NCBI GenBank assembly: GCA_050633325.1
Contig: JBOEGH010000006.1
Location: 62,001 to 126,000, forward strand
Direction of reading: 5' to 3'
Length of the DNA stretch: 64,000 nucleotides
DNA from: UBA1672 sp050633325
GTDB lineage: Bacteria > Pseudomonadota > Alphaproteobacteria > Micavibrionales > Micavibrionaceae
Part shown: piece by piece, positions 1-9,052 of the stretch
Position numbering within the stretch: position 1 is the first letter of the stretch
Layout: each line of letters opens with the position of its first letter
The notes under the pieces: model-generated
What the model saw: the letters and a program-made list of their open reading frames with translations, nothing else
Databases searched by the model: none
What the model was told of the DNA's origin: nothing
Made by a program: the position numbers and the translations under genes

Positions 1-377
1 AAACTAAGACATTACAACAAAGTGATTTAGAAGGATATGACCCTGAAGGGTTTATGTCAGCAAGTTTATTGCCTCGTAAAGCATTGAAGCTCTTTGCTTT
101 TTCCTATCCTGTGAATTCATTTTATACGGCGTATATAAATGACACTGATATGGATATACCAAGTAAAGAACCATCATATTTGGCCGTGTATCGACATAAC
201 GATGAAATGTGGCGTTTAGATTTAGAAGAAAGAGAATATTTGGTTCTGTCTTCCTTGTTCTCTGGTATAAGCGTCGGAGAATCGTTGAGTGCAACGTTAC
301 CGGAAGACGAGATTGATGCAATAGGGCCGTGGTTTTCCCGTTGGATTAGTAACGGTCTTTTATCCAAAATATATTGA
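1..377 (+). CDS. C-terminal part of a DUF2063/HvfC-like protein (5' end outside window)
   Basis: The reading frame is open from the first bases of the window (codon phase beginning at base 3) to a TGA at 375-377, so the gene is cut at the left edge and the ATG at 54 is probably internal. What remains, about 124 residues, looks like the C-terminal domain of DUF2063 proteins (HvfC/BufC type): a stretch with YLAVYRHNDEMWRLDL, then LEEREYLVLSSLFSG and a final helix ending GLLSKIY. In known systems these proteins partner a DUF692 (MNIO) iron enzyme that modifies small copper-related peptides; that partner would lie outside the window. The assignment rests on pattern resemblance of a fragment. It converges with the ABC-F gene, with only 7 bases between the stops. 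Confidence 0.5.
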   Translation, partial: TKTLQQSDLEGYDPEGFMSASLLPRKALKLFAFSYPVNSFYTAYINDTDMDIPSKEPSYLAVYRHNDEMWRLDLEEREYLVLSSLFSGISVGESLSATLPEDEIDAIGPWFSRWISNGLLSKIY

Positions 378-384
378 TTATAGG

Positions 385-2226
385 CTACTGCGCATTTGCT
401 TTTATATCTTCCAACTCTAACCATCGTAGTTCCGAGTTATCTAGTTCTTCCTTCGCAGCAGGTAATCGTTTGGATATTCGCGTAAATTCATCAGGGTCTT
501 TAGTATAAAGATCTGGGTCAGCCATTAATTCTTCCAGCTTTTCCACTTCTTTTTCCAGAACTTTAATCTTTTTCGGTAGTTTTTCTAATTCATGTTTTAG
601 ATTAAAGGTGAATGCTACTGGTTCTTTTTTCTGTTTATTAGTTTCAGTGCTCGCTGATTTATTAGACTTTTTAATTTTGGTCTCTTCTGATTTTTGTGTT
701 TTCTTCCAAGCCATATAGTCGCTGTAACCGCCTACGATACCTTCGACCTTTGCATCGCCTTCGAAAACCAGCATTTTTGTGACCACCTGATCTAAGAAGT
801 CACGATCGTGAGACACGACGAACAGAGTACCATCATAACTTTTTAAAATATTGGTCAGCATATCCAATGTATCCATATCAAGGTCATTGGTTGGTTCATC
901 CATAATCAGCATACTGGCGGGGTTGGCGAGTATTTTGGCAAGCATTAGGCGGTTTTTTTGACCACCGGATAAAGTGCTTACTTTTCTCCACGCATCTTCG
1001 GGATCAAATAGGTAATCTTTTAAATAACCGCAAACATGACGTGATTTTCCGCGTACGTCCAAATATTCCGCGCCTTCAGGGCAAAGGTTATCTTTCAAAC
1101 TCTTGTCTTCTTTTAACATTGATCTGGTTTGATCGAAATAACTGAAGCTTAGGTTTTTTGCAATTTTAACGCGTCCGGTATCCGGGCTCATTTCTTTCGT
1201 TAGCATGCGTAAGAACGTGGTTTTGCCAGATCCATTTCGTCCTAAAATGCCAATGCGGTCTTGTTTCTTTATACGCATATTAAACTTATCAAGTATAAGT
1301 TTTGTGCGTCCGTTATCAGGGTCGGTGAAGCTTTTTCCAACATTAAAGAACTCTGCGACGTTTCGTGAGGATTGCTCTGTCGTCATAGGTGGTAGTTCTA
1401 TTGTCGATGTAACGCGACGAAATGCCTTTTGATCTTTTTCAAACTGATCACGCGCTTCGAATGCTTCTGCTTGTCTGCGTACATTGCGCTTTACCCGTGC
1501 TTTAACACCTTTGTTGGCCCATGCTATTTCTTGATCTACTTTTTTTGCGCGGTTATGAAGGGCTCTTCCTTCTTGCTCTAACATCTCTTTAGACCATTGC
1601 TCAAAATGGGCAAATCCTTTTGGTGCGGTTTTCAGCTCTCCTCTGTCTAGCCAGAAAACGCGATCAGTAGTGTTAGATAGAAATGCACGATCGTGAGACA
1701 CAATAACAACGGCGCCGCGGTAATTGCTTATATAATTTTCCAGCCACTCAATCAGTTCCAAATCCATGTGGTTTGTAGGTTCGTCTAATAATAGTATGTC
1801 TGGCTCTTCGATTAATGAGCGTGCAAGCGCGGCACGGCGCAGCTGCCCACCGGAAAGGCTCTCTAATTTATCATCTACGTTAAGAAGAAGCGGGGACACA
1901 ACCATCTCTATACGGTAATCTATGTCCCAATCTTCCAATTCATCATTCAGACCTTCAAATACGTAATCGCGGACTGTTTTACCCTCAATTCCTGTGGCGT
2001 TTTGTTGCATATACCCTGTGGTAGTTCCCGGATATAAGAATCTTTTGCCATCATCGATCTCTCTATCACCTGTTATAATATTCATTAGAGTGGTTTTACC
2101 GGCACCGTTCTTACCGACAAGCGCAATTTTACGCCCTGCGTGTATGTGAAAGGTTAGGTTTTCAAAGAATGGTTTTCCGGCGATTAAAACGCCTGCTTCT
2201 TCAACACTTAGTAAAAGGTCACTCAT
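385..2226 (-). CDS. uup: ABC-F family ATPase, Uup type
   Basis: A 613-residue protein with two ABC ATPase domains and no membrane segments, so it is an ABC-F protein acting on ribosomes or DNA rather than a transporter. Domain 1 has Walker A GKNGAGKTT (about residues 38-46), signature LSGGQ and Walker B LLLDEPTNHMD. Domain 2 has Walker A GRNGSGKTT (about 330), LSGGQ and MDEPTNDLD. The two are joined by the charged linker of this family. The last ~75 residues are Lys/Glu-rich and predicted coiled coil, as in Uup, which favours Uup over EttA. E. coli Uup affects ribosome function and precise transposon excision; the role here is inferred from family. It is divergent from the aldehyde dehydrogenase gene, sharing a ~100-bp intergenic region. 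Confidence 0.85.
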   Translation of the reverse strand: MSDLLLSVEEAGVLIAGKPFFENLTFHIHAGRKIALVGKNGAGKTTLMNIITGDREIDDGKRFLYPGTTTGYMQQNATGIEGKTVRDYVFEGLNDELEDWDIDYRIEMVVSPLLLNVDDKLESLSGGQLRRAALARSLIEEPDILLLDEPTNHMDLELIEWLENYISNYRGAVVIVSHDRAFLSNTTDRVFWLDRGELKTAPKGFAHFEQWSKEMLEQEGRALHNRAKKVDQEIAWANKGVKARVKRNVRRQAEAFEARDQFEKDQKAFRRVTSTIELPPMTTEQSSRNVAEFFNVGKSFTDPDNGRTKLILDKFNMRIKKQDRIGILGRNGSGKTTFLRMLTKEMSPDTGRVKIAKNLSFSYFDQTRSMLKEDKSLKDNLCPEGAEYLDVRGKSRHVCGYLKDYLFDPEDAWRKVSTLSGGQKNRLMLAKILANPASMLIMDEPTNDLDMDTLDMLTNILKSYDGTLFVVSHDRDFLDQVVTKMLVFEGDAKVEGIVGGYSDYMAWKKTQKSEETKIKKSNKSASTETNKQKKEPVAFTFNLKHELEKLPKKIKVLEKEVEKLEELMADPDLYTKDPDEFTRISKRLPAAKEELDNSELRWLELEDIKANAQ

Positions 2227-2326
2227 AAATCGGTCTCAATTTTAATATAGTTTCGTCTGCTTTGTAGCAGAGAGGAGGGCAAAGTGGTACTCTATTATTT
2301 ATTCTATCGCACTAGGAGGGACTTCA

Positions 2327-3832
2327 ATGGATAAAAATCAGATACTTAATCAACTTGGTTTAGACAGTGATTTGATTAGTAACGGTAATTTAGAAGTTTT
2401 CAGTCCTGTTGATGGTTCTAAAATTGGCAGTGTTACGATGGATAGCAGTCATGATGTCGACAGAAAAATCGCAGAATCTGTTGATGCTTTTAAAGCATGG
2501 AGAAATGTCCCTGCACCTCGACGCGGTGAATTAATAAGAATTTTCGGTGATATATTGCGCGATAATAAAGAGGCTTTGGGAGCTTTGGTTACGTTAGAGT
2601 GCGGTAAAATATATCAAGAGGGTCTGGGCGAAGTACAAGAGATGATAGATATATGTGACTTTGCCGTCGGTCAAAGCAGGCAACTTTATGGCCTAACGAT
2701 AGCATCAGAAAGACCACAGCATAAAATGCGCGAAATTTGGCAACCTTTAGGCCCTGTAGGAATAATAAGTGCGTTTAACTTTCCTGTCGCTGTATGGGCT
2801 TGGAATGCAACACTTGCAATTGTTTGTGGTGACAGTGTTATTTGGAAGCCATCAGAAAAAACTCCTGTAACGGCTCTGGCTTGTCAAAAGTTATTTGAGC
2901 AGGCTTGCGATAGATTCGGGGATGAAGTGCCGAAAGGCTTATCGCAAGTTTTAATTGGCGAAAGGGATATTGGCGAACTATTGGTTGATGATGCACGCGT
3001 CCCGATGATTAGTGCAACAGGCAGCACCGCAATGGGGCGTGTCGTCGGGCCAAGGGTCGCGCAAAGGTTTGCTAAGTCTTTATTAGAACTTGGTGGGAAT
3101 AATGCAATTATTGTTGCCCCGACTGCAGATATTGATCTTGCCTTCCAGGGTATATTATTTGGTGCTGTGGGGACATGTGGGCAAAGATGTACAACAACCA
3201 GACGGCTATTTGTTCATGATGACGTATATGATGATTTATTATCTCGCCTTAAATCTGCATATTCTGGCCTGTCTATAGGCAATCCGTTAGACGAAAGATC
3301 ATTAGTTGGGCCATTAATTGATGAACAATCATATCTGCAAATGGAAGATGCACTAAATAAAGCGCAGCTTGATGGCGGTGTAATAACTGGTGGAGGGCGC
3401 GCATTAAATGATGAATATCCTAATGCTTATTACGTGAATCCGGCGATGGTCGAAATGCCTGATGGCTCTAATATTCAAGAGGAAACATTCGCACCGATTT
3501 TATATATTTTTAAATATAGAGATCTGGGTGATGCGATTTCCCGTCAAAATGACGTGCCGCAAGGTTTGTCTTCTTCCATTTTCACCCGTGACATTCAAGA
3601 AGCAGAAATATTTACCAGTGAATCGGGCAGTGATTGTGGTATTGCCAATGTTAATATCGGGACAAGTGGTGCAGAAATAGGCGGTGCGTTCGGTGGAGAA
3701 AAAGAAACGGGCGGCGGTCGCGAGAGTGGTTCAGATAGTTGGAAAGCATATATGCGTCGTATGACGTCTACTGTAAATTACTCTTCTGAACTTCCGTTGG
3801 CACAAGGTATAGAATTTGAGTCTAATTCGTAA
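2327..3832 (+). CDS. Aldehyde dehydrogenase, antiquitin (ALDH7)-like, probable alpha-aminoadipic semialdehyde dehydrogenase
   Basis: A 501-residue NAD(P)-dependent aldehyde dehydrogenase. The general base lies in the LELGGNN motif (Glu254) and the catalytic cysteine in CGQRCTTTRRL (Cys288). The CTTTRRL context after the cysteine and the overall length match antiquitins (ALDH7), which oxidise alpha-aminoadipic semialdehyde in lysine breakdown; bacterial examples include Pseudomonas AmaB. Substrate is inferred from this subfamily, as no other lysine catabolic gene is nearby. The start is well placed: AGGAGG at 2313-2318, spaced correctly before the ATG. A hairpin followed by T residues at about 3844-3872 may end the transcript. 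Confidence 0.85.
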   Translation: MDKNQILNQLGLDSDLISNGNLEVFSPVDGSKIGSVTMDSSHDVDRKIAESVDAFKAWRNVPAPRRGELIRIFGDILRDNKEALGALVTLECGKIYQEGLGEVQEMIDICDFAVGQSRQLYGLTIASERPQHKMREIWQPLGPVGIISAFNFPVAVWAWNATLAIVCGDSVIWKPSEKTPVTALACQKLFEQACDRFGDEVPKGLSQVLIGERDIGELLVDDARVPMISATGSTAMGRVVGPRVAQRFAKSLLELGGNNAIIVAPTADIDLAFQGILFGAVGTCGQRCTTTRRLFVHDDVYDDLLSRLKSAYSGLSIGNPLDERSLVGPLIDEQSYLQMEDALNKAQLDGGVITGGGRALNDEYPNAYYVNPAMVEMPDGSNIQEETFAPILYIFKYRDLGDAISRQNDVPQGLSSSIFTRDIQEAEIFTSESGSDCGIANVNIGTSGAEIGGAFGGEKETGGGRESGSDSWKAYMRRMTSTVNYSSELPLAQGIEFESNS

Positions 3833-3843
3833 TACACACAATA

Positions 3844-3872
3844 AAAAATACGCTTGGTAGGGCGCATTTTTA
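3844..3872 (+). terminator. Possible rho-independent terminator after the aldehyde dehydrogenase gene
   Basis: AAAAATACGC (3844-3853) can pair with GCGCATTTTT (3862-3871) except for one mismatch, leaving an 8-base loop and a short T run. It sits 11 bases after the stop codon. It could also serve the opposing small gene in reverse. Confidence 0.4.
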
Positions 3873-3900
3873 TTAGAAAAGTAAGTTAGTATTTTTATTC

Positions 3901-4113
3901 TTAGCTAAGAGTGTTAAGCGTAGGATTGCTTGATATATCTGCTGTTTGCGTTTGTTCAGGTTCAAAATTAGGATTTTCTGCCGTCATCATTGTATCTCCA
4001 TCAAATACAGATACTTCTCCGGGAGATTTTTGCGCATTAAATATATTGCCCTCTTCGGTCATCATTGCGTTTACGCCGCCGTTTTCTATATCTATTTGAA
4101 AGGTCCTAGCCAT
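3901..4113 (-). CDS. Small acidic protein of unknown function
   Basis: A 70-residue ORF rich in Asp, Glu, Asn and Thr, with no signal peptide, membrane segment or cysteine. I do not recognise the family. Coding is supported by a purine-rich CAGGATAG just upstream of the ATG and by its isolated position with no other plausible gene on either strand; the opposite-strand ORF in the same place lacks a ribosome site. It is divergent from the giant type I secreted protein gene, with about 230 bp of very AT-rich DNA between them, so the two may share a regulatory region. Its low-complexity acidic composition resembles linker or secreted-protein sequence, but nothing specific can be said about function. 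Confidence 0.5.
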   Translation of the reverse strand: MARTFQIDIENGGVNAMMTEEGNIFNAQKSPGEVSVFDGDTMMTAENPNFEPEQTQTADISSNPTLNTLS

Positions 4114-4346
4114 TTTCTATCCTGATCTTTATCTGCCATTTAGCGTTTACATATTATCAAAATATACCGAAAAATATAAATATTAGTTAACAACACTTTG
4201 TTTTTACATAAAATTTTACACGAATATGTAAAAGTAACTGTTTCTTAAATCTTTATCTATATGTTTTAGAAACTTGCGGAACCATGTCTGAGAATTGGAA
4301 ATGATAGGTGTAAGCATAAAGAAGTAATTGTGGAGTGTATATTAAA

Positions 4347-7300
4347 ATGACTTTTGATAATGGGCTATTGGGCAGTTCTGAACCTAATGAAACAGATAAT
4401 ACAGGTATAAATGCAGAGACATTAAGCACATCATTATCAAATGGTCTGGAACTTGCCTCTACTGTAGTTGACGCGCAATCAGTTTTTAATGCTTCTGATG
4501 ATATGAAGGGAGATGTAGAAATTTCAGAAGATGGAAGTGCTTCATTTTCTTTTTCTGCTGATGATATTCAGGATATGTCATTAGATAGCGATGGGTCTCT
4601 TGTAATTAGGTTTTCAAGTGATGGTGGCTCTGAAACTCTAAATATTAAGAATTTTGAAGATATATCTAATGGCCCAGGATGTTTTAAATTATCGGATGGG
4701 TCTGAGATTGATACAAAGATATTATATAATGAACTGTGCAATGATGCAGGAATCTGCATCGTAGAAAGGCCCGAGGCAGGCGACCTGTTAGATGTATCGT
4801 TGGAAGGCGGAAAACAATACGATCTTAAATTCGATATAAATGATAGCAACGATATTTCGCAAAAAACTGATGATACATCACAGGAAACGACACTTACATT
4901 TGATGATGGCGCACAGATTAATTTTCAAACCACACAGGATTTAATAGAACACGACAGCGACCATGAGCTTTCAGAGGCGGGGGCTTCAAAATTTTTATCT
5001 GCACTTGATGTTATTCAAGAGCTAGCCACAAGAATGGAGATATTAGAGCAAGAGGTCAGCAATTCAAAAGGGGATAGTCCCGATGCTGTGCAGGAGTTGG
5101 CATCACTAGAGAATGATCTGGCGATGCAGCTTTCAAACCTAGAGCCTGCATCTGGTGATGAGGCTATTTCTTCCGTTGATGACATTTCAACAAGTGATGT
5201 GCAAGATTCCTCTTATGCATTTATGGGCAAGTCGGGTGATGATAACAATATCCCTGATCTGGAATCAAAAGATCAAGAATCTACAGATATGGCGGCATTA
5301 GCCGAACAACTGGCAGATGTTGCGCCTGCTGCTGGTGATAATGGTTCCTCCGGTGCTGGTTCTGGTGGTGGTTACGGATATCAAAGCAGCTTTGATGCGC
5401 AAGGTGTTATTGCTTTAGAAGATGTTGGTGCTATTAATCCTACGCAACTTGAATATGGTATTGAATTTAATCGCGATGATGTGTTTCCCGATGATGAAGC
5501 AGGGGATAGATCGGTTGAACCATTTGATGATGCACCAGAAATTTCAGGGACACAGAGAACACTTGATGAAACGGATGGTTTTTCTTTAAGCGACAGCGGT
5601 GTTATTGATTTTGATTTTGGTGATAACGGCGGCGGAGAAATATCATCTAACGATAACTTTTCTTCATCAGGTTCTCTATCTAATGGAGTCCTATCTAGCG
5701 GTGGATTTCCTGTAACGGTTGAGGTAACCTCATATGGATATGAGGGTACAGCAAACGGCCAAACGGTATTTACATTTACGATTGATCCGCAAACTGGCGA
5801 GTATAGTTACAATCAAGTCTTACCGTTCGATCATGCTGATGGTGATGATGTAAATGACGCTATTACGCTTGATTTTGGTGTTCAAATTTCTGATTCAGAC
5901 GGTGATACAGCTCAAACAACAATTAGTATTACGATTTTAGATGATGCGCCGACATCCATTAAAGCAGAAGAACTAAGCGTTGATGAAACAGACCTTTCTG
6001 CAAGTACCTCTGCAATAGGACAGGTAGATGTGGAATTTGGAAATGATGGTGAAGGTACGATAACAGGTAATGGGATATCTGTATTTACTGGGCTTACTTC
6101 AGGTGGAAACCCTGTGAGTGTAGATTACGATAATACTACTAACACATATACAGGTATCGCAAACGGTCAGACAATATTTACCATGGTAATAAACAGTGAT
6201 GGTTCTTATGAATTTACATTGACTGATACTATTGATCATCCTGATAAAAATGACAGTAATGACGTTGTATCAATTGAATTTGGAATAGTTGCCACGGACG
6301 GTGATGGTGATGCAATCGAAACCATGGTGCAAGTTGATATACTTGATGACGGACCTGTATGCGTTGTGCCACAAACGGCAGTCGTTGATGAAACAAATTT
6401 ATCAACTGATGCATCGGTGTCAGGGCAACTTGCCGCACATTTCGGACAGGATGGAGCAGGTGGTTTTTCCGCAAATGGCAATGTGCCAAGTCAGGCATTA
6501 ACCTCTAACGGTGAAGCAGTTAATATTAGTTTTGATAATGCGACAAATGTTTATACGGCTACGGCTGGTGGAGAGACAATATTTACACTATCGGTTAATT
6601 CAAACGGAACATATGAATTTGTGCTATCTGGAACTTTGGATCATCCTGATACTTCTGATCACAATGAGGCAATTAACCTTAAATTTGGTGTGACGGCAAC
6701 AGATTTTGACGGTGACCCTGTTGATGGAACTTTGACTATTCAAGTGTTAGATGATGGTCCACATGCGAATGATGATTGCGTGTCATTTGATACTTCACAA
6801 AACAGTGTAGATGGTAATTTGATCGATAATGACGAACTATCACAGGATAAATCTAATACTATTACGCAAGTTTCATTTGAAGGAGACATTGTTGACGTGC
6901 CAGAGGTAGGCACAGCCTCTATAGATGGGGAGTTTGGAACATTAATTCTATCTGCTGATGGGGAGTATAGTTATACTCTATTTGATAATGCAGGTAGTAG
7001 TTCTTCTTCCTCTTCGCTTGCCCCCGTTGCAACTGATGTAGATGGTACACAATCGTCTTTAACTAAAGATGGTATAACAGTTGAAGTCGCAAATGTTGGT
7101 AATTTCGATCTTAAATGGGTTGATACTGCGGATGGCAGTGGCCTTGGTATTGATAACCTTGATAGTGGTGACAGCCCGAAAGTGTGGCCAAAAGGTGAAA
7201 CATTCGATATATCATTTGATAAAAACGCGGACAGTGTAACCCTTACGATTGCAGAAATTGGTAGTAATAATAATTCTGGTCAACATGGTGTTGATTTTAT

Positions 7301-9044
7301 AATTACCCTTGCCGATGGAACATCTGTAACGGGTGAGCAGCAATTTACCTCCGGCCAAATAGTGGATGGAGAGATGAGCTTTACTCTCAATGCATCAGAT
7401 TTCGGCGGTGTTGAAATATCAGGGATTTCTATTAACTCAACGAACAGCGGTGATTATAAGGGGGCTTCGTTCTTGTTGAATGATGTTTCCGCGACATATG
7501 ATCATTCTGTTGATGTTTGTGATGAGTTTGAATATACCCTGACTGACGGTGATGGTGATAGCTCTATCGCGACTTTAAAGCTCAAAGGCCTTGATCCGGA
7601 GCTGATAGTTGGTAAAAACGTCGATGACACGGATATATCAGATGTACCACATCATATTGGCGGTGAAGAAGGTGCAATTATTGGCGGTGCAGTATCAGAC
7701 ATTATGGTTGGCGATGTCGGTGGATCGTCATTGGAGCAACAAGAACAAGATTATAACTTTGTTTTCATAGTAGATGTTTCAGGATCTATGGGCAGCGCAA
7801 ATTCGGCAAACTCTAGGATTTCACTATTAAAGGATTCTGTTGAGAAACTACTGAATGATTTTGGTAGTTATCAAAATGGTGAAATTAAAATTCATATCAC
7901 ACCTTTCGCAACAGACGTAAAGCCAAGTGGTACATTTACGGTAACGGATGCAAATGGTCTGGATGATGCGCTGGGGTATCTTGAGACACTAACCGGCAGT
8001 GGTTACACGAACTACGAATCTCCCTTGCAGGAGGCTAACGACTGGCTTGAGAGTTCAGAACCATTAGATAATGCAATTACGACAACATATTTTATTTCAG
8101 ACGGTAACCCAAACAAGTATATAGATGCCGATGGTAATATTGCGTACAGTAATGCAAACACCGTAATGGATGAAATTACAGGTGCAGATGGTTCAAATGA
8201 AATCGCAACATTACACAGTCTTAATGATGATGTTATAGCCGTCGGCGTAAATGCATCAAATTCGGTTATGACCAGATTAGATGTAATCGATATTGATGGG
8301 GATGCGGTTAACATTGATGATCCTTCTGACCTGTCAGTCGTGTTTGAGGATACAACACCATTTAATAACTTAGCCTCAGTAGGTGATGATGTTATTGAAG
8401 GCGGTGATGGCGATGATATCATATTCGGAGATAGCGTTAATACAGATGCGTTGGTGGATGATCATGATGGAATTGACACACCAAACGGAAGTGGTTGGGA
8501 GGTATTTGATCGTCTTGAAAATTCTGAAAGCACAACAGACCCTGGCTGGTCTCGTGAAGATACGATCGAATATATTGAGAATAATTTAAGTGAATTATCA
8601 CAAGAAAGCATTGATAGTGATGGTGACGGCCGTCAAGGTGGTGACGATACCTTAATTGGTGGCAGTGGAAACGATGTTATATACGGGCAAGAAGGTAATG
8701 ATGTTCTCTACGGCGGGGCTGGTGATGATGTTTTATCTGGCGGAAGTGGCGCTGATAAATTCATGATGGAGGCTATCGGTGAAGGGCTTGATGTCATACG
8801 TGATTTCAGCGCAGATGAAGGCGATGTTCTTGATCTTGCCGGCTTGATACAAAATTATGATTCAACCCAGCAAGCCATTGACGATTTCGTATTCACCCGC
8901 GAAGTAAATGGCGGGACGATCTTGTCCGTAGATGTAAGCGGTTCGGGAGATACAGCCAATGCGGTTGACCTTGTCGCTCTTGAAGGTTTGCAAAACCTGG
9001 ATATCCAAGCACTGGTGGAAAGTGGAAATATCAATGTGTTCTAA
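4347..9044 (+). CDS. Giant type I secreted protein with T1SS-143 repeats, VWA domain and RTX repeats
   Basis: About 1565 residues, strongly acidic. Order: an N-terminal region of ~390 residues without signal peptide, ending with a Gly-rich segment after VAPAAGD (~residue 325); three T1SS-143-type repeats beginning at DDAPE (394), DDAPT (532) and DDGPV (667), each 135-138 residues; a beta-rich segment; a von Willebrand A domain with a complete MIDAS start DVSGS (1143-1147); RTX calcium-binding nonapeptides such as GGDGDDIIFGD and GGSGNDVIYG; and a final ~90 residues matching the VCA0849-type T1SS target domain. This is the layout of large surface adhesins exported by TolC/HlyD/ABC systems, and such an exporter lies at 55.5-60.4 kb. 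I chose ATG 4347 because the upstream GTG at 4335 overlaps the GGAG ribosome site (4332-4335). Confidence 0.88.
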   Translation: MTFDNGLLGSSEPNETDNTGINAETLSTSLSNGLELASTVVDAQSVFNASDDMKGDVEISEDGSASFSFSADDIQDMSLDSDGSLVIRFSSDGGSETLNIKNFEDISNGPGCFKLSDGSEIDTKILYNELCNDAGICIVERPEAGDLLDVSLEGGKQYDLKFDINDSNDISQKTDDTSQETTLTFDDGAQINFQTTQDLIEHDSDHELSEAGASKFLSALDVIQELATRMEILEQEVSNSKGDSPDAVQELASLENDLAMQLSNLEPASGDEAISSVDDISTSDVQDSSYAFMGKSGDDNNIPDLESKDQESTDMAALAEQLADVAPAAGDNGSSGAGSGGGYGYQSSFDAQGVIALEDVGAINPTQLEYGIEFNRDDVFPDDEAGDRSVEPFDDAPEISGTQRTLDETDGFSLSDSGVIDFDFGDNGGGEISSNDNFSSSGSLSNGVLSSGGFPVTVEVTSYGYEGTANGQTVFTFTIDPQTGEYSYNQVLPFDHADGDDVNDAITLDFGVQISDSDGDTAQTTISITILDDAPTSIKAEELSVDETDLSASTSAIGQVDVEFGNDGEGTITGNGISVFTGLTSGGNPVSVDYDNTTNTYTGIANGQTIFTMVINSDGSYEFTLTDTIDHPDKNDSNDVVSIEFGIVATDGDGDAIETMVQVDILDDGPVCVVPQTAVVDETNLSTDASVSGQLAAHFGQDGAGGFSANGNVPSQALTSNGEAVNISFDNATNVYTATAGGETIFTLSVNSNGTYEFVLSGTLDHPDTSDHNEAINLKFGVTATDFDGDPVDGTLTIQVLDDGPHANDDCVSFDTSQNSVDGNLIDNDELSQDKSNTITQVSFEGDIVDVPEVGTASIDGEFGTLILSADGEYSYTLFDNAGSSSSSSSLAPVATDVDGTQSSLTKDGITVEVANVGNFDLKWVDTADGSGLGIDNLDSGDSPKVWPKGETFDISFDKNADSVTLTIAEIGSNNNSGQHGVDFIITLADGTSVTGEQQFTSGQIVDGEMSFTLNASDFGGVEISGISINSTNSGDYKGASFLLNDVSATYDHSVDVCDEFEYTLTDGDGDSSIATLKLKGLDPELIVGKNVDDTDISDVPHHIGGEEGAIIGGAVSDIMVGDVGGSSLEQQEQDYNFVFIVDVSGSMGSANSANSRISLLKDSVEKLLNDFGSYQNGEIKIHITPFATDVKPSGTFTVTDANGLDDALGYLETLTGSGYTNYESPLQEANDWLESSEPLDNAITTTYFISDGNPNKYIDADGNIAYSNANTVMDEITGADGSNEIATLHSLNDDVIAVGVNASNSVMTRLDVIDIDGDAVNIDDPSDLSVVFEDTTPFNNLASVGDDVIEGGDGDDIIFGDSVNTDALVDDHDGIDTPNGSGWEVFDRLENSESTTDPGWSREDTIEYIENNLSELSQESIDSDGDGRQGGDDTLIGGSGNDVIYGQEGNDVLYGGAGDDVLSGGSGADKFMMEAIGEGLDVIRDFSADEGDVLDLAGLIQNYDSTQQAIDDFVFTREVNGGTILSVDVSGSGDTANAVDLVALEGLQNLDIQALVESGNINVF
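5526..6749 (+). repeat. Three tandem T1SS-143-type domain repeats (protein-level)
   Basis: Repeat units of 414, 405 and 405 bases start at 5526, 5940 and 6345. Each begins with Asp-Asp-(Ala/Gly)-Pro, continues with a DET(D/N) motif, a FG-x-(D/N)GxG segment, an ANGQT(I/V)F-type motif and a DHxDxxDxNxxI motif, then an FG-(I/V)-x-(A/I)-(S/T)-D-x-DGD segment. The nucleotide sequences have diverged, so this is an old protein repeat rather than a recent DNA duplication. Confidence 0.85.
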
Positions 9045-9052
9045 ATTTTAGA

